Origin: JAAXHV01 sp965207165
Lineage (GTDB): Bacteria > Pseudomonadota > Gammaproteobacteria > Eutrophobiales > Eutrophobiaceae
Direction: 5' to 3'
Assembly: GCA_965207165.1 (NCBI GenBank)
Contig: OZ242265.1
Coordinates: 496,001-560,000 of the forward strand
Length of the DNA stretch: 64,000 nucleotides
Positions 1-6,793 of the stretch are shown piece by piece. Numbering within the stretch: position 1 is the first letter of the stretch; every line of letters starts with the position of its first letter. The notes under the pieces were generated by a model. That model did no database searches. It saw nothing but the letters and a program-made list of their open reading frames with translations, and had not been told where the DNA came from. The position numbers and the translations under genes are program-made.

Positions 1-7
1 CGCCGCA

Positions 8-31
8 GAGATTTGGGGTCAGAGTAAAAAT
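8..31. repeat. Possible REP-like repeat remnant
   Basis: The stretch TTTGGGGTCAGAGTAAAAAT at the left edge resembles a short dispersed sequence I recall from proteobacterial genomes next to REP-associated transposases. Only one copy is seen and no transposase is in the window, so the call rests on memory of the motif alone. Confidence 0.25.
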
Positions 32-38
32 ACTTGAG

Positions 39-962
39 TTACAAATTCACGGCCGGGACGGAAAGGATATATTTGACTGCTGCTTGTATGTCTTCCTGGT
101 CCATCAGGCTGGTGGAATTGTCAATCACGTCGACCATGGCGCCGCCGGCATAATCACCGTCGGGCAGTTCGCCTTCTTCCAGGTAGAGTAACAGTTCATC
201 TTCATCCCAGTCACCGATGCCGTCCGCTTCGGAGGATGTAATATTGGGGACCGGGTCACCGTCAGGACCGGCTTCAGTACCGGCCAGGAACAGTTCGGGG
301 CGGGCGGCGCCAAGTAAATTTCTGGGTGTATGGCACTCACTGCAATGGGTCAGGGCATTGGCAATATAGGCCCCGCGCACCAGGGTTTCATCCAGGCCGG
401 CATCAGGCTGGAATACACCGGGTTGGAAAAACAACGACTGCCATACAGGCATCAGCAGCCGGTTAATATACCAATGTGTTTCATGCGGCCTGTTCCTTGT
501 CGCAACGGGCGGTGTTGTCTGCAGGTAAGCGTACATGGCGCGCAAATCGTCGAATTTTATCTTCGTGTAGGACGTATAGGGAAACACCGGGTAGTAGCGC
601 TCTCCCGTGGGGTCGATCCCCAGGTGCATCGCCCGGGCAAAATCCGTGAAACTCCAGGCGCCTATGCCGGCTTCCCTGTGGGAGGTGATATTGGGGGCAA
701 AAAAACTGCCGAACGGGGTATCCAGCCCAAGTCCGCCTGCCAGGTGCGCTCCCTGGCCTTCAGCATCCGTGTGGCAACTGACGCAACCCGCAATATTTAC
801 CAGGTATTCACCACGGCGGATATCGGCTTCGGTAAGCGTATTCCCTGATACATCAAAATCAGGCAACGGCTCAGGTTGCGACAGCAACCACAGCAAAACA
901 AGCAGGAAAACTATGCCTGAAAGTGCTAACCGGAACCATGCATTTTCATGCATCCAGGACAC
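39..962 (-). CDS. Membrane-anchored diheme cytochrome c
   Basis: A 307-residue c-type cytochrome that should carry electrons at the periplasmic face. One hydrophobic segment (about residues 11-28) looks like an uncleaved N-terminal anchor. Two heme-attachment motifs are visible: CVSCH at 60-64 and CSECH at 207-211, each starting a cytochrome c domain. The layout resembles the cytochrome subunits of PQQ or flavin alcohol/sugar dehydrogenases, but no dehydrogenase subunit lies beside it, so the electron donor is unknown. A cytochrome c' follows upstream on the same strand, beyond an inverted-repeat element. The family is clear; the partner is not. Confidence 0.85.
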   Translation of the reverse strand: MSWMHENAWFRLALSGIVFLLVLLWLLSQPEPLPDFDVSGNTLTEADIRRGEYLVNIAGCVSCHTDAEGQGAHLAGGLGLDTPFGSFFAPNITSHREAGIGAWSFTDFARAMHLGIDPTGERYYPVFPYTSYTKIKFDDLRAMYAYLQTTPPVATRNRPHETHWYINRLLMPVWQSLFFQPGVFQPDAGLDETLVRGAYIANALTHCSECHTPRNLLGAARPELFLAGTEAGPDGDPVPNITSSEADGIGDWDEDELLLYLEEGELPDGDYAGGAMVDVIDNSTSLMDQEDIQAAVKYILSVPAVNL

Positions 963-1009
963 AAATTAAATTATAAGTTGCGGATGCATTGAGATCGCAG
1001 AGGCATGAA

Positions 1010-1183
1010 AGGTCGGGATGATATTTTCAAGAATGTCGGCAGCCAGGGAGGGCTGACGATGACAAATCGTCAGGACAGACGATTTGCACGGCGTAAGCCG
1101 CCCGAAGGGTTGCGCCCAAGGATGGGCACAATGAACGTACATGGAAGTATTTACAGCGTGTCTTGAAAATATCATCCCGACCT
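1010..1183. repeat. 174-bp inverted-repeat element (MITE-like)
   Basis: Perfect 23-bp terminal inverted repeats lie at 1010-1032 and 1161-1183, starting AGGTCGGGATGATATTTTC. Inside is a second inverted repeat, CAAATCGTC (1063-1071) against GACGATTTG (1078-1086). No protein is encoded that I can support. The element fills the gap between two cytochrome genes. It looks like a non-autonomous mobile element or a large intergenic repeat; no target-site duplication was established. Confidence 0.7.
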
Positions 1184-1228
1184 GCCGCCGTCTCTATGTC
1201 GGAAAACTCTGTATCCTCAATGGCAAAA

Positions 1229-1675
1229 TCATTTCCTGAATGGTTTATGGCACGCCTTGCAGGTCTGCGTCAACTCGCCGAAGCGGGTATCTATCGCCCC
1301 CGCATCGCCGGATTGTACTGCGTCCAGCAGGGCTTGTGCCGCCTGCCGGCTTTCGGCGGCGCGTGCTTCAAAGTCCGACCAGTCTTCCCAGATCTCCGGT
1401 TTTGCATCGGTTTTCCCTGTTCCCGTTCCCTCGGGGAATAACAGGGCGATATCCCGGGCCAGCCGGGCCAGGGCCTCCGTGTGCATCTGCAGGTGCCCCT
1501 CTGCACTGAAACGGCCATCCTTGAGCCGCCGGATGGCACCGGTGTGTCCGCCGATGGCATTCATATAGTTCTGGCGGTATTGAATTGTCCCTTTTACATC
1601 AGTTTCCGCTGCCGCCTGGGGCAACAGGTAACATATTGATAACAGGCTTAATAATGTTATGTTTTTCAGGGTCAT
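1229..1675 (-). CDS. Cytochrome c' / c-556 family protein
   Basis: A 148-residue exported protein with a signal peptide ending near AAA at 21-23. The heme motif CKACH sits at 139-143, right at the C-terminus, which is typical of the four-helix-bundle cytochrome c' family and separates it from ordinary cytochromes c. Members bind a high-spin heme and are linked to nitric oxide binding or electron transfer; which role applies here cannot be read from the sequence. The stop of prc overlaps its start by 4 bases, so the two genes are probably co-transcribed. Confidence 0.85.
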   Translation of the reverse strand: MTLKNITLLSLLSICYLLPQAAAETDVKGTIQYRQNYMNAIGGHTGAIRRLKDGRFSAEGHLQMHTEALARLARDIALLFPEGTGTGKTDAKPEIWEDWSDFEARAAESRQAAQALLDAVQSGDAGAIDTRFGELTQTCKACHKPFRK

Positions 1676-3786
1676 TGTAGTGTCCCTCCTGCCTGGGATG
1701 TTATCCCGGCGGTTTTGGCCGCATCAGGAAACTCGTCTATTGCCTGGCGCACCGGCACGACCAGGTCGAATAATATCCTGGCTGCTTCGTCCAGCAACGG
1801 GTCGAGATCTTCCAGTTCGTCTTCATCCTCAATATCAACGGCATCTGCGGGTACCGGTTCCAATCCCAGGGTAACGCGGTATTCGTTGCGTAGTTCTGCT
1901 GTTGCAAGCCGGCGTTGTTCCCGTTCGGCTTTGCGTTTGCTTTGCTGCAGGCTGACGGTCTTTTTGTTTTCCATCGCCTGTGCCGATTCCATGTCTTCAA
2001 GCAACAAGCGCATCAGGCGGTTTTCTTGTATCCGCTGTTCGTGCAGTTCCCTGGCCCGGGCAAAACTCTCAACCGGTGCGCTGACAGGCATGAAATAGAG
2101 CGGTTTAACCTCATCCCAGGGCAGGGCGTTGTCCAGCACCCGTTCACCGTAGTCCTGACCGAAGCGCGCAGTGGGAAAAATGATGTCGGGGATCACGCCG
2201 CGATGCTGGTTGCTGCCGCCGCTGATACGGAAAAACTGGGCAATAGTCGCTTTCAACCTGCCATGGTCCTCATCGGAGGAATCGGTAAAATGGTTTAAAT
2301 CGATAATATTCTGCACCGTGCCTTTGCCGAAAGTCGGCTCACCGATAATGATCCCGCGCCGGTAGTCCTGGATCGCGCCGGCAAATATCTCGGAAGCCGA
2401 GGCGCTGTTACGGTTAACCAGTACCGCCAGGGGCCCGCCATAAGCGATATCCGGGTCCGGGTCACTGTTGATCTCAATTTTACCGGAGTAGTCCCTGGTT
2501 TGTATGATAGGTCCCGACTCGATGAACAAGCCGGTCAGTTCCAGGGCTTCGAGCAATGACCCGCCGCCGTTGCCGCGCAGGTCTATGAGCAGACCATCCA
2601 GGTTTTTTTCCTTAAACCCGGCAAGCAGGCGCCTTACGTCCCGGGTTGTACTGCGATAGTCTTTTTTTCCCTGTGCCTGGGCCGGGAAGTCGCTGTAAAA
2701 AGCAGGCACGGTAATGACACCGATCTGACCGCCGCTTTCCAGGTCGATGACCTCCGACTGGGCTGCCTGTTCTTCCAACCTGATTTCGTCCCGGGTAATG
2801 GCGATTACTTTGCCGTTTCCCGTAAATCCATCTCTCTCGGACAGGATTTCCAACCTGACTACTGAGCCTTTCGGTCCTCTTATCATGTCGACAACATCGT
2901 CAAGACGCCAGCCAACCACGTCCGTTATCTCTCCACGGTCGCCTTGCCCGACGCCTGTGATCTTGTCACTGGCCTGCAATTGGCCACCGAGTTCGGCCGG
3001 ACCTCCCGGGATAATCCTCTGCACCACCGTGTAATCCTGTTCCGCCCGTAGTACCGCACCGATTCCTTCCAGCGAAAGCCTCATGGTGATGTCGAAGTTT
3101 TCCGACGAGCGCGGGGTGAAATAGAACGTGTGAGGTTCCACGGCGACGGTGTAGGCATTGATGAATGACTGGAACACGTCGTTGGAATTGAGTTGGAACG
3201 TACTGGTCCTGAAGCGTGCATAGCGTTTGCCCAGTATTTCCCTTATATCATCGTCCTCCTTGTCCGCAAGCAGCAACATCAGGTAATCGTTCTTTACCTT
3301 TTTTCTCCAGATTGCGTTCAATTCCTGCTCTGTTTGTGCCCAGTCACTTTCGCGGCGGTCAAACATGTAGTCCTCATCGATACTGAAGTCAAATTCACCT
3401 TCAAGCACAGACCGGGCGTAGGCGGAGCGCTCATCGACCCGCTGCCGGTATACCTTGAAGATAGCGTATGCAGGTTCGAGGTCCGGGTCTTCAATCGCTT
3501 CATCGAGCAGGTAGCGGTATCGCTCAAAGTCCGTTATGTCTTTCTTGAGGAAGAAGCTGCGGTTTCCATCCAGACTTTCCAGGTAGGAATCCAGTATGCG
3601 GCTGGACAAGACATCATCAAGCGGTTCCTTCCGGTAGTGGTATTTATCCATTATATGGGTAATGATCAGCGCGGCGCGGTCGTGGCGTTCCCAGGCCTGA
3701 AGTTCCTCGTCGGTAACGATCGGCGGCGCGGCGCTCACAAATGCTGCGGGCGCCATTAACAACAGCCATGCAAGCAGTCTATTCAT
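1672..3786 (-). CDS. prc: Tail-specific (C-terminal processing) periplasmic protease
   Basis: A 704-residue S41-family serine protease that degrades periplasmic proteins recognised by nonpolar C-terminal tails. A signal peptide (1-20) is followed by an N-terminal helical domain, a PDZ domain (about 230-330), and the catalytic core. The Ser/Lys dyad is visible as S465 in SASASEI and K488 in FGKGTVQ, with GNGGGS near 405-410. The lysine-rich C-terminal region matches the Prc/Tsp tail domain. Length is close to E. coli Prc. The gene overlaps the TPR gene upstream by 8 bases and the cytochrome c' gene downstream by 4. Confidence 0.95.
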   Translation of the reverse strand: MNRLLAWLLLMAPAAFVSAAPPIVTDEELQAWERHDRAALIITHIMDKYHYRKEPLDDVLSSRILDSYLESLDGNRSFFLKKDITDFERYRYLLDEAIEDPDLEPAYAIFKVYRQRVDERSAYARSVLEGEFDFSIDEDYMFDRRESDWAQTEQELNAIWRKKVKNDYLMLLLADKEDDDIREILGKRYARFRTSTFQLNSNDVFQSFINAYTVAVEPHTFYFTPRSSENFDITMRLSLEGIGAVLRAEQDYTVVQRIIPGGPAELGGQLQASDKITGVGQGDRGEITDVVGWRLDDVVDMIRGPKGSVVRLEILSERDGFTGNGKVIAITRDEIRLEEQAAQSEVIDLESGGQIGVITVPAFYSDFPAQAQGKKDYRSTTRDVRRLLAGFKEKNLDGLLIDLRGNGGGSLLEALELTGLFIESGPIIQTRDYSGKIEINSDPDPDIAYGGPLAVLVNRNSASASEIFAGAIQDYRRGIIIGEPTFGKGTVQNIIDLNHFTDSSDEDHGRLKATIAQFFRISGGSNQHRGVIPDIIFPTARFGQDYGERVLDNALPWDEVKPLYFMPVSAPVESFARARELHEQRIQENRLMRLLLEDMESAQAMENKKTVSLQQSKRKAEREQRRLATAELRNEYRVTLGLEPVPADAVDIEDEDELEDLDPLLDEAARILFDLVVPVRQAIDEFPDAAKTAGITSQAGGTLQ

Positions 3787-4225
3787 TGCTGGCCGTACGG
3801 ATTTTCTGCAATTCTTCCATGCGTAGTCCCAGGCGTTTCGCCTCCTTCCTGTTGCCTCCCAGGAAGCCCGGTGCGGTCTCCAGGTAATCTATCAGGTCGC
3901 GCAGGGCTTCGTAGTTGTTTTCATCAAGTTCAACAGCCTTGCGGAACTGTTTCAGGGTTTTCCTGGCGTAGGACATGGACTTGAACCAGTTGCCCCGTTC
4001 GGCCAGTCTTCCGTAACACTTGCCCAGCCAGTGATGCAGGTTCGAGTTTTGCGGATCAGCCTGAAGCGCGTGGACGAAGCTTTGCATGGCCTGTTTGTAG
4101 TTACCGTCCTCGTATGCGGCAATACCGGCAGTGGGCAGGTGGTCGTCTGCCCGGACGCCCAGGGCCGCTAACAAGGCGGCCAGGGCCAGCAGGCGGGAAA
4201 CCCGGGCGAGGTTAATGGACTTCAA
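3779..4225 (-). CDS. Exported TPR-repeat protein
   Basis: A 148-residue protein with a signal peptide (1-26, ending LGVRADD). Residues about 34-110 form helical pairs of the tetratricopeptide type: AAYEDGNYKQAMQSFVHALQ, then a DPQNSNLHHWLGKCYGR unit, then a unit around AVELDENN. TPRs mediate protein contacts. The gene overlaps fkpA-like on one side (14 bases) and prc on the other (8 bases), so all three are likely made together as periplasmic quality-control factors. E. coli Prc works with the TPR lipoprotein NlpI; a similar adaptor role is a reasonable inference, though this protein shows no lipobox. Confidence 0.75.
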   Translation of the reverse strand: MKSINLARVSRLLALAALLAALGVRADDHLPTAGIAAYEDGNYKQAMQSFVHALQADPQNSNLHHWLGKCYGRLAERGNWFKSMSYARKTLKQFRKAVELDENNYEALRDLIDYLETAPGFLGGNRKEAKRLGLRMEELQKIRTASNE

Positions 4226-4877
4226 TTAATTCGACCTCGAAGATAAGCGCTTCATCCGGTCCTATTGCACCCTGTCCGGCTGACCCGTAGGCAAGATTAG
4301 CAGGGATATAGAGCTGCCACAGGGCGCCTGTCTTCATCATGGGTAACGCCTGTTGCCAGCCCTTGATGACGCGGTTAACGGACAGTTTCGCCGGCTGGTT
4401 GCGCTTGTATGAACTATCGAATTCCGCGCCGTTAACCAGCGACCCGCGGTAATGGACGGTTACTTCTCCGTCAGGCTTCGGGTTTGCACCCGTTCCGGGC
4501 CGCAGGATTTTGTATTGCAGGCCGTTATCCAGTTCGATAACACCTTCTTTCGTCCTGTTCGCCTCCAGAAACTCTTTCCCTGCCTGACTGTTTGCGGCCG
4601 CCTGTTCTGCCCTGTTTTCCTGCTCCTGCTGTTGAAACCTTGCAAAAATGGCCTGTATTTCCTCAATCGACAGTTTCGGCTGATTTTTGTTCAACACATC
4701 CGCTACCGCCTCGAGGAAATAATCCGTATCCATATCAATATCCTGCTGAGTTACGCTCTGGGCAAAAAAGACACCCAGGGCATAGCTCAGTTTCTGTTTT
4801 TCTGTCATTTCGTTTTCTTCCCCATATACCGGGGTAAAAAATACAGAAATAACAATAAGTAAAAATATATTTTTCAT
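4212..4877 (-). CDS. FKBP-type peptidyl-prolyl cis-trans isomerase (FkpA/Mip-like)
   Basis: A 221-residue periplasmic foldase. A signal peptide (1-19) is followed by a helical dimerisation domain (about 25-110, rich in Q and E) and a C-terminal FKBP domain (about 120-220) with HYRGSLVNGAEFDSSY, VIKGWQQAL and IPANLAYGS. It speeds up isomerisation of proline bonds during folding of exported proteins. It sits in an overlapping unit with a TPR protein and prc. Confidence 0.93.
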   Translation of the reverse strand: MKNIFLLIVISVFFTPVYGEENEMTEKQKLSYALGVFFAQSVTQQDIDMDTDYFLEAVADVLNKNQPKLSIEEIQAIFARFQQQEQENRAEQAAANSQAGKEFLEANRTKEGVIELDNGLQYKILRPGTGANPKPDGEVTVHYRGSLVNGAEFDSSYKRNQPAKLSVNRVIKGWQQALPMMKTGALWQLYIPANLAYGSAGQGAIGPDEALIFEVELIEVH

Positions 4878-4947
4878 GTGTTTTATTAAATACGGGTAGA
4901 CTTACTCCTGTATATCAGGATTATCATTGTGATTCCTGTGCGTATTT

Positions 4948-5937
4948 TTAGTTCCTCACATTCTGATAGTTAATTTCCGTCAAAGCCAGCGCCTCATTGA
5001 CAATTTCCACACCGGCATTGGATGCATGGGCGCTTACTGTCAGGTGGCGCCGGTAAGCGCGTGCGCCGTACTGTCCGTGAAACAAACCGAGTATATGCCG
5101 TGACATGGCGTACAAATGCTCGCCTTGCGCGATTTCCGTTTCCATGTAGCGTATGTATTTTTGCAGTATCTGCATGCGTGTAGCTGCTATATTGTTCACG
5201 CCGAAAAGGTTTTTGTCTACCCCGGCCAGCAAATAGGGGTTATTGCACACGGCCCTGCCGAGCATGACCCCATCCACATGGGGCAAATGATTGTGCACCT
5301 CCGCAAGACTGGTTATACCGCCGTTAATGATGATTTCCAGGTGCGGGAAATCCTGCTTCAACCGGTAAACCAGCTCGTACCGCAACGGCGGGACAGTCCG
5401 GTTCTGCCTGGGGCTCAGACCGTTCAGCCAGGCCTTGCGGGCGTGGATGATAAACGTACGGCAACCGGCTTCGGAAACAATCGAAACAAACCGGCCCAGG
5501 TGTTCATAGCTGTCGTGCCCGTCGATGCCGATGCGCGTTTTGACGGTAACCGGGCGGTCGGTCACCGCGGCCATGGCCGCGACACACTCGGCAACCAGAC
5601 CCGGTTCAGCCATGAGGCAGGCGCCGAACCGGCCGGACTTCACCCGTTTACTGGGACAACCTATATTCAGGTTTATTTCGTCGTACCCGTAGGCTGTGGC
5701 GATTTCTGCACAACTTGCCAGGTCGGCGGGGTTGCTCCCACCCAGTTGTATCCCGACAGGGTGCTCCGCATCGTTGAAGCTGGCATACCTGTCCGTGTCT
5801 CCGTACAGCAGGGCGCCGGTTGTCAGCATTTCCGTGTACAGCATGGAATGTCCGGAAAGCAGGCGCAGCAAGTAGCGGAAATGCCTGTCCGTATGGGTCA
5901 TCATCGGCGCAACGCATAACTTGTGAGTTAATTTCAT
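4948..5937 (-). CDS. dusA: tRNA-dihydrouridine synthase A
   Basis: A 329-residue FMN-dependent enzyme that reduces uridine in the D-loop of tRNA, positions 20/20a for DusA. The TIM-barrel start APMMTHTDRHFRYLLR and the catalytic cysteine C94 in NIGCPSKRV are visible, as is the DusA-type C-terminal helical region with HILGLFHGQ and GARAYRRHL. Length agrees with DusA rather than DusB or DusC. It lies 3 bases downstream of the mutH stop. Confidence 0.95.
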   Translation of the reverse strand: MKLTHKLCVAPMMTHTDRHFRYLLRLLSGHSMLYTEMLTTGALLYGDTDRYASFNDAEHPVGIQLGGSNPADLASCAEIATAYGYDEINLNIGCPSKRVKSGRFGACLMAEPGLVAECVAAMAAVTDRPVTVKTRIGIDGHDSYEHLGRFVSIVSEAGCRTFIIHARKAWLNGLSPRQNRTVPPLRYELVYRLKQDFPHLEIIINGGITSLAEVHNHLPHVDGVMLGRAVCNNPYLLAGVDKNLFGVNNIAATRMQILQKYIRYMETEIAQGEHLYAMSRHILGLFHGQYGARAYRRHLTVSAHASNAGVEIVNEALALTEINYQNVRN

Positions 5938-5940
5938 GAT

Positions 5941-5966
5941 TTAATCTGCGTCATCTGCGGATGAAT
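5941..5966. repeat. Half copy of the ATCTGCGTCATCTGCGGAT repeat inside mutH
   Basis: This stretch encodes the last residues of MutH (SADDAD and stop) and matches the arms of the paired repeats at 6639-6780 and 24989-25085. Confidence 0.75.
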
Positions 5967-6630
5967 ATTCTTCAAGCAACATGTTGGTAAAGCGGGTGCG
6001 CAGGTAAAATCCCCTGGGCAGGGTCAACCCGGTTTCTCCGTCGACCAGGGTGGCCCGGGCGAGGCTGGCCGAACTGGCCGCCTTGGGCCGTATCTGCAGG
6101 TATTCGCCGTGTTTTGCGCTGATCTTGTCAAATTCGCCAAAAGATATCATTTCAATCAATTCCTGCCAATCCTGCTCAAGGACCTGGAGTTGTTGCCGCG
6201 ACGGGCTCCACAGGAAGCTGTTTCCTACCCTGCTGTTGGCCGGGAGTATGCCGGGGTCGGCTTCTACGGGAACCCACAGGACCCTTTCCAGTTTATGTCT
6301 GACGGTAGAATCAGGCCAGCGCATGCCGGAACTGAGCTTCAGCGGCGCCATGCACACGAAGGTCGACTCCTTGGCCCTGCCGCGCCGGTTAACGGGTATG
6401 GTTTTGAGTTCAACACCCAGGTTCAGGAAGTCCGGTTCCGGCTGGGAGGCCGCAGTGGCTCCCAGGTAGTGTTCAATAAGTTGCCCGGCCCATCCCTTGG
6501 CCCTGGTGCGGGATGCAGGAACGGTGAAATTCAGTTCACCTGCGACCTGGCCCAGAGACTTTCCGGCCAGCCCGCGGCACCGGGCAAGCAGTTCTGCTTC
6601 AGATTCAGGTGGCCGCCGGTGGATGTTCAT
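5941..6630 (-). CDS. mutH: DNA mismatch repair endonuclease MutH
   Basis: A 229-residue methyl-directed endonuclease that nicks the unmethylated strand at hemimethylated GATC sites after MutS and MutL find a mismatch. The catalytic set D67, E74, K76 is visible as DFLNLGVELK, the D-x6-E-x-K pattern of the Sau3AI/MutH family. The last six residues, SADDAD, come from a dispersed DNA repeat that also ends LpxB, so the native C-terminus has probably been replaced. MutH is confined to a subset of Gammaproteobacteria and implies a Dam methylase elsewhere. Copies of the repeat flank the gene on both sides. Confidence 0.95.
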   Translation of the reverse strand: MNIHRRPPESEAELLARCRGLAGKSLGQVAGELNFTVPASRTRAKGWAGQLIEHYLGATAASQPEPDFLNLGVELKTIPVNRRGRAKESTFVCMAPLKLSSGMRWPDSTVRHKLERVLWVPVEADPGILPANSRVGNSFLWSPSRQQLQVLEQDWQELIEMISFGEFDKISAKHGEYLQIRPKAASSASLARATLVDGETGLTLPRGFYLRTRFTNMLLEEYSSADDAD

Positions 6631-6638
6631 TCAGTTAT

Positions 6639-6780
6639 ATCCGCAGATGACGCAGATTAACGCAGATAAATATAATAATTTTAAGGATAAAGCAGAAAAT
6701 CTGCCTGGCTGAACATTTTTCCCGGACTCCGTTGTTATTTTATATAAAATAATCTGCGCTAATCTGCGTAATCTGCGGAT
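6639..6780. repeat. Paired inverted repeat between mutH and glnD
   Basis: The left arm (6639-6668, ATCCGCAGATGACGCAGATT...) and right arm (6750-6780) are near-perfect reverse complements about 80 bp apart. Each arm repeats the unit CGCAGATTA. A homologous element lies after lpxB. It fills the 163-bp gap upstream of mutH and could fold in mRNA or be a small mobile repeat. Confidence 0.8.
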
Positions 6781-6793
6781 GAATCAAGGAGGA

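Noticed and set aside
966..1175. 69-codon frame between the cytochrome genes
   Set aside because: It lies almost wholly in the inverted-repeat element and has no protein-like features.
5116..5919. Plus-strand frame of 267 codons
   Set aside because: Antisense to dusA, whose motifs and catalytic cysteine are clear.
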